From NCBI RefSeq assembly GCF_024362695.1, contig NC_065423.1:3775001-3839000 (forward strand): a stretch of DNA of 64,000 nucleotides. Direction: 5' to 3'. The notes under the pieces are model-generated. The model saw nothing but the letters and a program-made list of their open reading frames with translations, made no database searches and was not told where the DNA came from. Shown here piece after piece: positions 35,191-47,045 of this stretch (position 1 is the first letter of the stretch; every line of letters begins with the position of its first letter). The stretch is from Pectinophora gossypiella. Lineage: Eukaryota > Arthropoda > Insecta > Lepidoptera > Gelechiidae. The translations under genes and the position numbers were made by a program.

Positions 35191-35589
35191 TTATATTTAT
35201 TTATACATTTCTATTTGTATTTATGTTCGAATATATTTGTATTGAACAATAGGCATCTACTATACGTACGTCGCTTGTTCAGTAGGATCTACTCTGAACC
35301 GGCGTGCGTGAAGCGATTGATGAATGTGGAGGAAGCAAGAGAAGTGTGTCAAGATCAAGTCTCTGCTTACCCCGGTGGCAACGAGGCGTGAGTTTATGTA
35401 TGTATGTAATAGGTATCTAGGTAAGTATAATGCACATTAGGCATTAAATTTACAATACGCAACTGTATAATGTTTTCCACACAGCGACAAAGTAAGTTAC
35501 AATGGATACAATGGTAATTGTGCTAAGACCCCTGCGGCGACTGACAGTTCAGTGGATATAGTAAGTTCACATTACCTACGGGTGTGCAT

Positions 35590-35912
35590 GAAGCCGTGGT
35601 AGCGCAGTTGGTAGAACGCTCGCCTCTCACTTTGAGGTCTCAGGTTCGAATCCAGCATAGGCCTTAACCAATGATTGTCGAATTTGTTTTCGAATACATT
35701 TTTGGATCATAAATGATTATCACGCGCTCAGCGGTGAAGGAAAGGATCGGGAGGAATCCCACATTCCCGAGAAATGCATATTCATATTCGGAGGTATGGA
35801 CCTAACCTGTATTGGGCTGGTTTTCCCTTCGCGGTTTGGAAGATCAGATAGGCAGCCGCTTTTGTAAAAACCCGGCTGGTAAATCTTCAGGTTAGGTAGG
35901 CGGACCCTGTGA
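35590..35912 (+). mobile_element. SINE-D, full length
   Basis: Head AGCCGTGGTAGCGCAGTTGG, then CTCTCACTTTGAGGTCTCAG and GGTTCGAATCC (B box); ATTATCACGCGCTCAGCGGT in the middle; 3' end AAATCTTCAGGTTAGGTAGG. Confidence 0.85.
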
Positions 35913-35999
35913 AAGCCGGGATATAACTTAACCTTCAGGCAAAGAAGACTAGAGTATAGTACAAGAAAGAACAACTTGAAAAAGAAAAGCAGCCAGTGT

Positions 36000-36670
36000 C
36001 CTTACTGTTGGCAACACCAACAATAAAATATTATTTTTTTTATTATTATTGTGGCAACTTTAAAATAGTTCACTCTCTTCCTCCTTCAACGCCATCAAGA
36101 TGTAACGTGTATGTCGTGTGCAAGAAAATAAATATTTTTCTAATACTTTCAACAACGTCTTTGAATACGACCAACCGCAGACCCCCAACACTTACTATTA
36201 AATTAAAGAGTTTATACTACGGGAACGGCACATCACTGGTGGCGACTGTATCGCGTGCGTTTGCGCTTTTGGTAGCGCATGCAAGGAACACTCCTTTTCG
36301 CTGTACTCCGATAAGTATACTACTACACCGCTTCTGCGTCACTACTTACGTTTCTGCATCGATGCAAATGCAATTCAGAATCGATGCCGCAGCGCGACTA
36401 AATCGATACAAATGTTTGTTAATAGCCGATGTAGCGGTTCCGGCCAAGTAGTTAATGCCATTTGCGGAAAATCTACAACAAGTCACGTCAAAAAAAAGCC
36501 GGTGTAGCGATGTTGTCTACTTCACGCTTGCATTCCAAAGGCTCCATATTTGTTATTATTTGGCCTTTGCCATAATATTTTTACGATCAACACCATGTAT
36601 ATACCACCATGTGTCCTAGGCTAAGGTCTTTGAACTTCTTTAATAACTACCTCGAATTTCTTATCTAATC
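36000..36670. other. no gene seen
   Basis: A 151-codon plus frame (35,996-36,451) has no signal, domain or splice context and looks like chance. A short repeat-J fragment lies at 36,445-36,515 in reverse. The rest is unassigned. Confidence 0.4.
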
Positions 36671-36773
36671 TCTCAAATTGTCAGTTCGGTTCCTACTGTG
36701 CCACGTCGAATTCATTTTTCCTGTGACATTATCTTCCGTTGAACGTGTATTTCATTTCAGTAAAACACTTACC

Positions 36774-38052
36774 ATGAGAACAGAAACTTGTAAAGTGTTG
36801 CTCGTTTTCTACGTTTTGTTCATATTCGATGCAGGTAATGTTAACCTCATAAACTGTCTATATACGTCCCACTGCTGGGCACAGGCCTCCCCTCAATCAA
36901 CCGGAGGGGGTATGGAGCATACTCCACCACGCTGCTCCGCTGCGGGTTGGTGGAGGTGTTTCTACGGCTAATAGCCGGGACCAACGGCTTAACGTGCCCT
37001 CCGAAGCACGTAATCATCTTACTTTTTCGGACAATCACGTGATTCAAGCCTGTAAAGTCCTTACCAAACAAAGGATAGTCTCACAAAGTGATTTCGACAA
37101 TGTCCCCATCGGGAATCGAACCCGGACCTCCAGATCGTAAGCCTAACGCTCTAACCACTAGATCACGGAGGCTGTTATATTATCCTCTTTTTATTTTTTT
37201 TACGGCTTGAAAACTCTGGTTAATGGGATGGCCGCTACCCAGATCTCTCTACTATCGACACTAACCCGTATTAGGTTTGTCACTGCCCTTTTGATTAAGA
37301 GTCATCACTGCCCTTTTGATAAAAAAGTGGACAAAACACTACAATGGAACATACCTACGCATGTGCGTATATTTTATAGAGGCAATAATTTTCTTTTTCT
37401 TAGGTCTCACGTCCACGATTAAAAGGATAATATTACTGTACTATTTGATGTTCCTAAAGCTCGTTTAACAATTGCAAATATAACATAAGCTCATCGACTA
37501 TCTTCCCAAATTTTTCATCGAAATTTTTTGTAGTTGTAGAAAAAAATGGTGGATAGACACTTTGACTTGATAGTGCAAATTATCAAGTGATATTAAATTT
37601 TCAAATATTTTACAGCCTCGAAGAAAAAACTTACGGAGACCCAACGAGAGTACTTGAACATATTCAAGAATATGCCTAGACTGTATGAATACATTTTAGA
37701 AGCTCTTGAAGATAATCCTGCGATTCTGGAGAATAATGACGTGAGCAAGTTTAGACAGAAAAAGAATGCAGATTATGAAAATGATGTAACTGATTTTGAA
37801 AAAGGAATTGACGATGAAGAATATTATGAAGATAATGATTCTGCTGAAGAAACTGATGAGTTTGTTAATAATGATTATAGTTTCGATGATAACGATATCG
37901 AAGACCTCTCTAAATTGATGAGAGATGAACTTTCAATTCAAGATGGAATCAGTTACAAATCTGCGGATTATCAATTAAATAATCTTACTCCCGATGAAAT
38001 AATGGAACAAGCTATTAAAGTCGAGAAAATGTTAGAAGATAAATCTAGTTAA
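36774..38052 (+). CDS. orphan secreted acidic protein, two exons
   Basis: Exons 36774-36834 and 37616-38052 join in phase to 165 residues. Exon 1 encodes a hydrophobic leader (CKVLLVFYVLFIFDA) consistent with a signal peptide. Exon 2 opens SKKKLTETQREYLNIFKNM, then becomes strongly acidic (DDEEYYEDNDSAEETDEF) and ends in a helix-like segment (LTPDEIMEQAIKVEKMLEDK). The mature part has no Cys and no domain was recognised. The ATG has a good context (ACCATGA). AATAAA lies at 38169-38174. A SINE-A copy occupies most of its intron. It shares acidity and small size with the 31.5-33.7-kb gene, but no convincing sequence similarity is seen. Confidence 0.72.
36850..37175 (-). mobile_element. SINE-A, full length, in the acidic-protein intron
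   Basis: CGTCCCACTGCTGGGCACAG to CACTAGATCACGGAGGCTG; both tRNA-like boxes are present on the minus strand. It starts only 16 bp after the exon 1 donor of the 36.8-38.1-kb gene. Confidence 0.88.
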
Positions 38053-38168
38053 TAGCCCTGGGTAAAACGATATGTATCGTCGTAATGTAAAATGTGTGGG
38101 GAATAATTGTTTATAAATATGCAAATGTAACGGTAATTATTATATTTAAGGAAAAAGTTGCAATGCTG

Positions 38169-38174
38169 AATAAA
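38169..38174 (+). terminator. poly(A) signal of the acidic-protein gene
   Basis: AATAAA lies 117 bp after the stop codon. Confidence 0.65.
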
Positions 38175-38372
38175 ACAATAAGAAGACAGAGTATTTGCAT
38201 TCATTTACTATTTCATTCATAATTCTAGAAGCAATATTTATAACAAAGTAGCTGAATTGCACCTCTCAAGACCTAATATAATACCTAGCAGATTGCAAAG
38301 TAACAAATGAAAACTTAAGTACATACTTTATTACTTCGGAACAATTTAATATTTATTGTACACAATTTATTA

Positions 38373-38705
38373 ACAGCCTCCGTGGTCTAGTGGTTAGAGC
38401 GTTAGGCTCACGATCTGGAGGTCCGGGTTCGATTCCCGATGGGGACATTGTCGAAATCACTTTGTGAGACTGTCCTTTGTTTGGCAAGGACTTTTCAGGC
38501 TTGAATCACCTGATTGTCCGAAAAAGTAAGATGATTCCGTGCTTCGGAGGGCACGTTAAGCCGTTGGTCCCAGCTATTAGCCGTAAAAACACCTCCACCA
38601 ACCCGCATTGGAGCAGCGTGGTGGAGTATGCTCCATCCCTCCTCCGGTTGATTGAGGAGAGGCCTGTGCCCAGCAGTGGGACGTATATAGGCTGTTTATG
38701 TTTTA
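38373..38705 (+). mobile_element. SINE-A, full length, plus orientation
   Basis: Head AGCCTCCGTGGTCTAGTGGT (A box), CCGGGTTCGATTCCC (B box), AACGTGCC-type middle and 3' end CAGTGGGACGTATATAGGCT. This is the cleanest copy of the family. Confidence 0.9.
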
Positions 38706-38820
38706 TGTATGTACACAATTTCATAATAAGAATAGAAACGAAAAGCATAACTTACTAATAAGTAAAAAAGAAAAAAAATAAGAAAAAGATTGATATATCG
38801 AAGTTGAATTGGTTGGACAG

Positions 38821-38826
38821 TTTATT
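38821..38826 (-). terminator. poly(A) signal of Gr-A
   Basis: AATAAA on the minus strand, about 125 bp beyond the Gr-A stop codon. Confidence 0.55.
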
Positions 38827-38950
38827 TGTAGAAAATGTCTAACAGAAATATTAGTACGTCTATGTAATAATAAGGTAAGGAGCACATTACGTGTACATAC
38901 AAGTGTATATTATTATAATAAGTACTTTAAATTAAAACATAAACGTGGAT

Positions 38951-41900
38951 TTAAAATGTGTCTTTATCTAACGAAGCGAATTGTAGAAGAATAACGAGAT
39001 AAGTGGTCACTCCGCCGAGGATCTGGAAAATGAAAATATAAATCAATCAGGCTGAAATCATTTAGTTATCCGAAAAGAAGGTCATTCCGAGCTTCGGAAG
39101 GCACATTTAAGTTACGTTATAATGAGCCATTAACACTAATCCTGACGTTAGGGTTGGTGTGGAGGTCAGATTCACGTAATATAAACATAAACAGCTTTAC
39201 ACGTGGCACAGCTGAGCACAGGCCTCTCTGAAATAAACCGGAGGAGTTATGGAGCATAGCTTACCACGCTGCTCCAATACAAGGTGGGTAAACGTAGCCC
39301 AGAGCTTAGAGAACATTTTTTTAATATACTTAAGTATAGAAGAAGTATCAAAAGCGCACCCCCGATGCCGGGCAGCAGCGGTATCAGTACTGGTTGGAGG
39401 CCGAGGAAATGGATTCTGGTAGGGCTCTAGCTAGAACATCACCGATTGAGAAATTGGTCGGTGTACTGCGGAACGGAAGACGATTGGGGCAACCACCGTT
39501 CTACACGCTCTATCTATGGAGTATTGAAGGCGATTACTCCACCGACAAGAGCGCAGCTCTTAAATAAAGAGAGATATAGAAGAAGTATAGTAGCTCTGCG
39601 TAGACACGTATCTCCAAATCCTCCACTGGTCCAACTAGACATATAAACACCCAAGTATAAGTACTAGGGCACACAGCTAACCGAGAGTATGACGGGTCTG
39701 GTGAGCGTGCAAAGGCCGACGGCAGTGAAGGAAGAGTTGTTTAGCCTGAGCTGTTTGAAGAAGAAGTGCAGGTGGAGGGCCAGAGGGTCGCTGGGGTCCA
39801 CGCGGCGCAACAGGTGGCTCAGGATTATCTTCGTCTGGTTCATCTGGAAGAGGCACTTGACAATGTTTTAGACACTGAAGTATTTAATTCTAACGAGATA
39901 TAGATAGATCGACTAAGGCGGTTATGGAATGGTGATCAAGGAATGGTATTCGATATCGAGGCAGACCGAAAGTCGGATGACATTGTGAGGTGGACCGGAA
40001 AGCAGTGGATGAGACTTGCACAGGGCTGGGAAGGATGACGTGAAGGAGAGGAGGCCTATACCTAGCAGTGTGTGGATACAGGTAAGTAGATAGATACTTT
40101 TTACGAAACGACACTACGTCATTTCTATGAAAATACAAAAGCTTGACGCCATCAACAATAACTATAAAAAATCATAAAAAGTGGGATTGTTTTTGATAGC
40201 TATACGAGTATATTGGCTTCTATTTAAACCAATGATTATCGAATTTGTAATTCGAATTCATGTTTGGATCATAAATGATTATCACGTGCTCAGCGGTGAA
40301 GGAAAACATCGCGAGGAAACACACATTCCCGAGAAATGGTTTTTCGGAGGTATGTGACCTAACTTGTATTGGGCTGGATTTCCCTTCGCGGGTTGGAAGG
40401 TTAGACAGGCAGTCGCTTCTGTAAAAAACCGGACCTGTCAAATCTTCAGTTTAGGTAGCGGATCCTGCGAAAAACTTCTACTTCAATATTGTCACTTTAT
40501 CATATATTTGTAATACCCAATTTCCCGAAACAATTTTTTTTTTAATTTATTCATGGAACTCCAACACAGTACACTTCTTACATGACATTTAATTTTTTTT
40601 TTTGCGTGTACAATTTTGAGATGCACGGCAATTATAGGAGTTCACCTCATTTTCGAAATTGTATCTACAGTACAGAAAATTCTCTGAATCATTATAATTA
40701 TAATGATTATCAGCAAAGAGGGATGTCTTGATTCCGTTCATGGATCTGCTATCGATCTTGTGTACGTGTTCTCTAATCTTGACTTTCTTGCCGTATGATG
40801 TCACTCACCCAATGTTTGTGGAGTTGGTTAGATTGGAATTGGCTACATGACAGTTTTCGGATAAATCAAATCAAAAATCATTTATTTCAGACATGATGGT
40901 CCATATTACATTAAATAATTACACACTTTAAAAAAAATAAAAAAACAAAATTATAAGTATTTAAAATAAAATTAAAAGTTAAAGTAATAAAATTATTGGA
41001 TAAGTATTTTAACAATTACAAACGCTTATTTTATACCGCTTAAATATTTTATTTTCTCGAATATAATAGAATTTTTTCTTTATATAATAGAAAAAAAACT
41101 TACTTTTCTTCATTAATTTCAAATTTCGCGCGGAAACGGTTGGTCACGTGACATTTTTGCCCAGTGACGTCACATTTCAACAAACAAAGAAACTGTCAAA
41201 CACTATAACTGAAACCTGACAGATAGTTTTTGTTTGTTTTGTGAAATGTGACGTCACATGAAGCTCAATAATGGCCGCCCGTGTTTCGGGCCTTGTAATA
41301 GACAGATAAAAAATCGCATTCTTATTTTGTAAAAATAATATATTATATAAAAATGATCTTAAAAAATTGTGTGATTGATCGTTAATTGATAAACTACCAT
41401 ATCATCCATTTCATTCGACATGTTTCATATTTTATTGTTCCAACTGTCAAGTAGCCAATTACCTAATAAGTATGCTAAAAAACTCACTTGCACCTCTGTT
41501 CCGTTTCCCGGTTCCATAAACAGTATCAGATTGGCAAAGTTCCATAAAATGTTACTTGTGAACATGACGATGGGTAATTTGTTGATATAGGGGTTTTCTG
41601 CAAAGGTGAGACTTGGGTAAAGCTGATTGATAAAAATTCGATTATTCTGTGCTATGGAAGGCGTATCAATGCTTGCTAGTCCATAAACTAAAATATATAT
41701 TTTTTTTTATTTTTCTTTGACGTGACATATTGTAGATTTGCCGCAGATGGCATTAAGTAATTGGCCGGATAAAAGAAAAATAAAAACCTCAGTCATAGAA
41801 TAACGATAAAGTGTCGCGGAGATAGGGCCTGTAACTTAATTTCGAGAGACTATCGGACTACGGACGAGGCTTTATACTATAGTGGAAGTGACATCGTAAT

Positions 41901-43216
41901 AAATACTGACAGGGATGATTCAGCCCATTATCATGTCAGTCAGAATCATGATCTGAATCATCCACCTCAGTATTCGTTACGATGTCAATAACACCCTGTA
42001 TAAGTACATACAAGTAGATAGGGTGTTTGTGACATCGTAACGAATACTGAGGGGGATGATTCAGATCATAATTCTGAGTTGATATCAAGTGGAATTTTCA
42101 GTAGGAAAATTTATGAATTTCTTTTTTTAATTTTTTTTCCGTTCCATACTTTTGTGACGGAAATTCTAATCCCCAATTCCATTCCCTCAAAGTTTTCGTT
42201 ACGATGTCACTAACACCCTGTATACAAGGGGCACTCTGCCCCGTACCAATTACAGCTACCGGACCCCACCCCGATTTTCATAGCCGCTTGTGTAATCAAA
42301 ACGTATGTTAATCATACATACAGTTTCACAAGCTTCCTCTGTGTAGTGTCTGTGTAAACAGAAGATCAAGTACCAGGAGTATATGAATAGTAAGGAGACT
42401 TACGCACTACAGAGAATAGAAAGTACGGAGCTATCACCAGATCTATAAATATAGCCCCCAACATCAAAATCACCAGAAGGCCAAAACTATCGCTAATTTT
42501 CTTCAGCACGTCACACGCTCCTTCGTACGAGGAAGCGATATCGGTGACGATATCCGATATCCTGCTTAACTCTTGAGGTCCTAGTAACAATATGAGAAGT
42601 TTGTTATTCTTTTGGGTATTCACATGGATTTTTAGCGTTTATGTTCTTTTAGGGACCTTGCCCACGACGATTTTTTGCCTCTCGCGCCAGATAGAGTACT
42701 GCGGGGCGGAAGGCAAGAGGGAAACCACTGCTCTATTTTTTCTTAAAAAGTAGCATGGCTGATGCTACTCAGACAAGAGCATAGCTCTTATTAGCAACAA
42801 AACACGGAATAACACATAACTTACAATAAAAATAATACTTGTCTAGAGATAATTGACACGAGAAAATGCTTACGTTTTTCATCCATGATGTCGCCGACAT
42901 TTTGTAAAGACTCGTTAATCTTTTCGAATGCGGCTTCAGCTAACAAGCCGCTGAACAGAAACTGCGATTCAAGTAACAATACGTGTAGAAACTCAACACG
43001 AGAGATGGACTGCAGCAAGGATAGGATATCTGAAAATGTAACCGGACTTGATATTTTTAAATTCAAACTTTTTTTACATCCATAGTTGTTAGTAAATAAC
43101 TTATAAACCATGTTAGTAACATCGAATTACAAAAATTAGGTATTTGTGACATAGAGTTTGATCCAATCAAAAAGGCAAGGCACGCACGCACGCACGCACC
43201 CACACACACACCCACA

Positions 43217-43255
<39 letters not shown>

Positions 43256-43300
43256 CGGCTCGCACGACCGGCCGCCCGCCCGCACGCACGCACGCACTCA

Positions 43301-43376
<76 letters not shown>

Positions 43377-46134
43377 CACACACGCACGCACACGTGTAGT
43401 TGTTAGTGGAAGCTGCTGTCATGGCAGCTCCCGATCCCAAAACATTTCGCGTCGTAGGGCTAAAACACACACACACACACACACCTATACTGTAATTTTA
43501 AAGAGTCTATTTCTATAACAATGCCTTGCCATACTATGAAAATAGGGAGGAAGAGAGCCTGGTGATCCGTAACACAGGCATTTCGTCTAGTATGGACACC
43601 AGTCTCTCTCACAATAGAAACATGTTCACTGTGAGTAGTACTATGTTAAGTTTTACTGTTATTGTGAGTGAGAAATAAACTTATTTTTATTTATCTTTAA
43701 TATTTAATAATGTCTTGCCTGTGGAAGTGCAGTGATATCTGACTGGAGTTCGTGGGGATGTTGACCTCACGGCCCACACGATGGACCTTGAGACCAGAAG
43801 ACCTTGTATGTACGTACCGTATACATTATACTGCATTAACTTGATGGTTCTGTCGGCAAAGGCAATAAAGTGTGACAAGTTGTGTGTTATTAGCACTACT
43901 GCGACGACATAAACTATTTTCTTTTGTTTTGGTTTCCAGTCCCGGCCATTGCTGTGTTTAATGTATATCTAAAAAAAAACACATATAGACAGCTATAGAT
44001 AAAACACTTCATTGAGCACAATGGACACAAGATACAGAGATAGGGACGATAGGATAGGGTGCAGAAGGCCTAGCCGAGTAGGAAAATGTTCCTCTTTCCA
44101 TTTTAAAAAAGGTCAAATCATTTGCATTTGAATAAACGTCAAATAAAGGAATGAAGGTATACGGATTTTGTATTTAAACGTCGTACTTGGCCAAATGGAG
44201 AGGCTGAGGGCTCGCACCCTGGTACGAAAAAATAAGACGACAGGCCTGAGGATGCCCTGTTGGACTCAAACTTCGGCTCAGTTGAAGAGAAAGTTGTCTA
44301 GTGGGCCGATAGCAATATGCGCCAAATGAAGTAAATTTTCGACCACACCGGCGTGGTTGGGGTCTTGACTCTATGGCTAGAAGTTACGTCAAAAAAAAAT
44401 GACGTAACTTATTGTAGATTTGCCGCAGGTGGCATTATCTACTTGGCCGGACAAATGGGGAGCGCTGAAGGCTCTCACCCGGTACAACGTTTAAGACAAC
44501 AGGCCTGAGGCCCAGTTGGGCGCGAACCTCGGCTCAGGGCGTCGTCTGAGAGGAAAAATATTTGAAAGAATTAATCGACCCTAGTGGGTCGATAGCGATG
44601 AGCCCTGATTGAGGGAAGTCGTCGACCACGCCGGCGGGGTCGGTATCGGGGTCCTGAAGTGTTTCGTGTCGCGAGCTGATTGGCTGCTACTATGGCTAGA
44701 GTAATCGGGTCGTCAGGGGTACATCAATGGCAAGATGTACTAAGTACCCACACCTCACCGAGCTTTCTGTTAGACCAACGTGATAGATGGCCGCCGTATA
44801 TAAAGGTCGAGCCAACTGTGTTAGTGAACAAACTTACATTATTAAGAATATTGAGGTATTCTATCATTTGCGTCATCCTGGCGGGGCCGGTGAGCGCACT
44901 GATGGTACTCAGGATTATGGTAGTCAACAACATTACAGTCGCCATGACAGTTGATGATATTGTTGAAACGAATGTTTTCTCATCCGTCCTGACGTAGCCG
45001 CCTATAAATCCTGCGATGTAGCCTATATCTGCAACATTAATTTACAAGTGGGTAGGTTTCTCCACCAGAGCGGAGCGGAGCGGAAAAAAGAAGAAGTATT
45101 AGGCCGGACGACCATAACGGAGACGAGAGGAGATGCTTTTTAAACACATAACATAACACATAAACAGCCTATATACGTCCCACTGCTGGGCACAGGCCTC
45201 TCCTCAATCAATCGGTGCTACGCTGCGGGTTAGTGGAGGTGTTTTTACGGCTATAGCCAGGACCAACGGCTTAACGTGCCCTTCGAAGCACGGAATCATC
45301 TTACTTTTTCGGACAATCAGGTGATTCAAGCCTGAAAAGTCCTTACCAAACAAAGGACAGTCTCACAAAGTGATTTCGACAATGTCCCCATCGGGAATCG
45401 AACCCGGACCTCCAGATCGTGAGCGTAACGCTTTAACCACTAGACCACTTAGGTGTTTGGTTATTCGTTTTTAAACAACCAATAGAATTTCTTTATTGAC
45501 ACATCTTTCCGCTCCGCTTCATGCGGTATGGCGCGATGGAAGCGGAGATGTGAGCTGTGAGTGAACGACGCACAGTGGAGACGAGGGATGTGAGTGGCGT
45601 GCACTGAGCGATGTCACCCTCCCCCCTCCCGCCCGCCAGCCTGTACACGCGATACGCTTCTATCGTGAATTAATATTTATGTTAGTCAGCACACATATCT
45701 GCTACACATTACGCATTTCCGCACTTCGGTGAAATCACCATCTCTTCTAGCACAGCACACATCTCCGCTTTGGTGGAATCCCGTTCGCAGCTCTCTGTAT
45801 TGGTTAATATTGATCCGTTTCTCCGCTTTGCTGACTTGCTTCACTCCGGTGGTCAGGTAACCTTAAGCATCGGCCTCGTCCGTTTAACGCTCTCTTTGGG
45901 CAAGTTGAGTGTTGAGCTCACGATCTGGAGGTGCTAAAATCTAAGTGAATCCTAGTTCGGTTAAGACATTGCAGGCTGATAGGAAGACATCCGGTTGATG
46001 ATTTCGCAAAAGATGATCCATCCCGGCTACTTTGCTTAAGTGTAAGCACGAGTGGGTGTGCTCTAAAAAAGCGTAAAATCTGTCTCTATCTTTTTGTAAC
46101 TAACAATTACGCCCACGTTGTCTAATTTTGCTAA

Positions 46135-46166
<32 letters not shown>

Positions 46167-46956
46167 CTAAAACTAACGCATGGAAAATACAAAGCAGTAG
46201 CTGTAGATCACATAAGGGTGTGACACACTGGCCCGCCAGCCGTTGCGTTCGCGCACCAACCGCAGCGGCGCGCCACCGAACAACCGGGACAGTCGTAACG
46301 ACGTCGCCAGCGCACCCCACACCACGCATTCGGACTTGTTTGATGTGCCCAACAACGTGTTAGCAGGTTTGTTAGTACCTGGAAAAAAAATGTTACTATT
46401 TTATGTTTACATAATATAAGTCTTATTCTTGCTATAAAGGCTTCCCCTTTGTTTGTTTGTATACTCTTTATTGTTTTATAATACAAAGGAAATCTTACAC
46501 ATAATTTATCTTTACATAAAACACAGGCGACCTTTTCCCTAATTGGGATTTCTTTCAGCTAACCTTGGACTACCTGAAAGAAACTCAGCGGGCCGGTGTT
46601 AAGAGGCAATAAATGAGTTGATAGCTATGAGTTACAAGTAAACTCTTTTATTCTGTATTAAATGTTAGTTTGCAACGTTAATGTTACGTTTGTTGTTTGT
46701 TTGTTTGTAATGTTTGTTTAGCCCAGTTTCTTTTTGTGACTTATTATAGATTCGCTGCATAGGATATTAACTACTTGGCTGGACTTTAGTTCGGTAGAAT
46801 AATAGTATAGATATGAAATGTATACGGAATAAATTATGAAACATAATTTTATTACTTAAGTATACATAAAATTAATGAACACTTACCAAAGCAATAACGA
46901 TGAACATTATGTCTGGTCGATTTTTTCTTCTTTCGTGCAGGATATACCACGTTCAT
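38951..46956 (-). CDS. gustatory receptor Gr-A, nine exons
   Basis: Minus-strand exons 46956-46887 (tentative), 46378-46178, 45028-44838, 43968-43818, 43029-42874, 42580-42404, 41597-41488, 39843-39682 and 39022-38951 join in phase to 429 residues, a normal length for a seven-transmembrane insect gustatory receptor. Hydrophobic segments include VMATVMLLTTIILSTISAL, VEFLHVLLLESQFLF and LLVILMLGAIFIDLVIAPYF. The C-terminal signature is GLCTLTRPVILS followed by GGVTTYLVILLQF, the TYhhhhhQF motif of TM7. These receptors are ligand-gated cation channels in taste-neuron membranes; the ligand cannot be told from sequence. The usual start codon (compare Gr-B) is ACA here, so exon 1 was chosen because it supplies an ATG and an in-phase donor. 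All other junctions are well supported. Confidence 0.88.
39182..39290 (-). mobile_element. SINE-A degenerate 3' fragment
   Basis: GAGCACAGGCCTCTCTGAAA and GTTATGGAGCATAGCTTACC are worn matches to the SINE-A 3' half. It lies in the last Gr-A intron. Confidence 0.5.
39355..39570 (+). repeat. dispersed repeat, second copy of the NHRSTRSIYGVL frame
   Basis: CGTEDDWGNHRSTRSIYGVL then KAITPPTRAQLLNKER is preserved in frame, matching the reversed copy near 35.1 kb. It is intronic in Gr-A. The host element is not identified. Confidence 0.45.
40227..40467 (+). mobile_element. SINE-D, head truncated
   Basis: AACCAATGATTATCGAATTT and AATGATTATCACGTGCTCAG through GTCAAATCTTCAGTTTAGG. The tRNA-like head is missing. 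Confidence 0.75.
40560..41110 (-). other. AT-rich Gr-A intron with LINE 3' tail
   Basis: AAATAAATGATTTTTGATTT on the minus strand near 40,862-40,900 looks like a LINE 3' terminus. A 71-codon minus frame at 40,589-40,804 has no recognisable domain. No receptor exon is found here. Confidence 0.4.
41158..41262. repeat. fold-back repeat with TGACGTCACATTTC arms
   Basis: TGACGTCACATTTCAACAAA and its mirror TTTTGTGAAATGTGACGTCA flank a short core; inner arms (AAACTGTCA / TGACAG) also pair. It is probably a small MITE. It lies in the Gr-A intron between exons 7 and 8. Confidence 0.55.
41888..41998. mobile_element. MITE-F, internally deleted copy
   Basis: AGTGACATCGTAATAAATAC at the left and GATGTCAATAACACCCTGTA at the right, with the central arms lost, leaving about 110 bp. 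A fuller copy starts 20 bp downstream. Confidence 0.6.
42018..42220. mobile_element. MITE-F copy in Gr-A intron
   Basis: AGGGTGTTTGTGACATCGTA to ATGTCACTAACACCCTG, palindromic with TATCAAGTGGAATTTTCAG. It lies between Gr-A exons 6 and 7. Confidence 0.75.
43181..43392. repeat. (ACGC)n / (AC)n microsatellite
   Basis: About 210 bp of ACGC repeats with AC-only blocks and a short CCGGC-containing interruption near 43,255-43,280. It lies in the Gr-A intron between exons 4 and 5. The long R/A/H/T-type ORFs on both strands here are artefacts of the repeat. A second (AC)n run is at 43,463-43,482. Confidence 0.92.
44390..44700 (+). repeat. dispersed repeat J, long copy
   Basis: TGACGTAACTTATTGTAGAT, then GACCACGCCGGCGGGGTCGG and GTGTCGCGAGCTGATTGGCT, matching 11,785-12,100. 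A diverged third copy precedes it (about 44,190-44,375). It lies in the Gr-A intron between exons 3 and 4. Confidence 0.65.
45153..45455 (-). mobile_element. SINE-A copy in Gr-A intron
   Basis: CGTCCCACTGCTGGGCACAG to AACCACTAGACCACTTAGG. A short internal deletion sits in the tail half; the B box is intact. It lies between Gr-A exons 2 and 3. Confidence 0.85.
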
Positions 46957-47045
46957 TATTCTATCCCCAAAAAGTTCAAAAGATAATAAAAAAATCTATT
47001 TTTTTTTTTTTTAACAAAATACGAGCTTCGTTATATTTTAAATCT

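Noticed and set aside
35996..36451. 151-codon plus-strand ORF
   Set aside because: There is no domain, signal peptide, splice context or compositional bias typical of the real exons here, so it is treated as chance.
38373..38450. tRNA gene-like sequences with A and B boxes (also in the other SINE copies and at 58,503)
   Set aside because: Each is the head of a repeated SINE with a shared 3' body, and acceptor-stem pairing is not maintained. They are not called as functional tRNA genes.
40589..40870. Minus-strand frame with NCHV-like sequence, possible relative of the 31.5-33.7-kb acidic gene
   Set aside because: The only shared element is a four-residue motif, no acceptor is found, and the sequence abuts a LINE tail. 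The evidence is too weak to call a pseudogene.
43158..43482. Long ORFs on both strands rich in Arg/Ala/Cys/Val or His/Thr
   Set aside because: They are open only because the ACGC and AC microsatellite has no stop codons; there is no coding signal.
46063..46486. Other frames of the Gr-A exon 2 region, including one with TRCWAHQTSPNAWCG
   Set aside because: Only the frame matching Gr-B exon 1 and the in-phase donor is kept; the rest are shadow ORFs.
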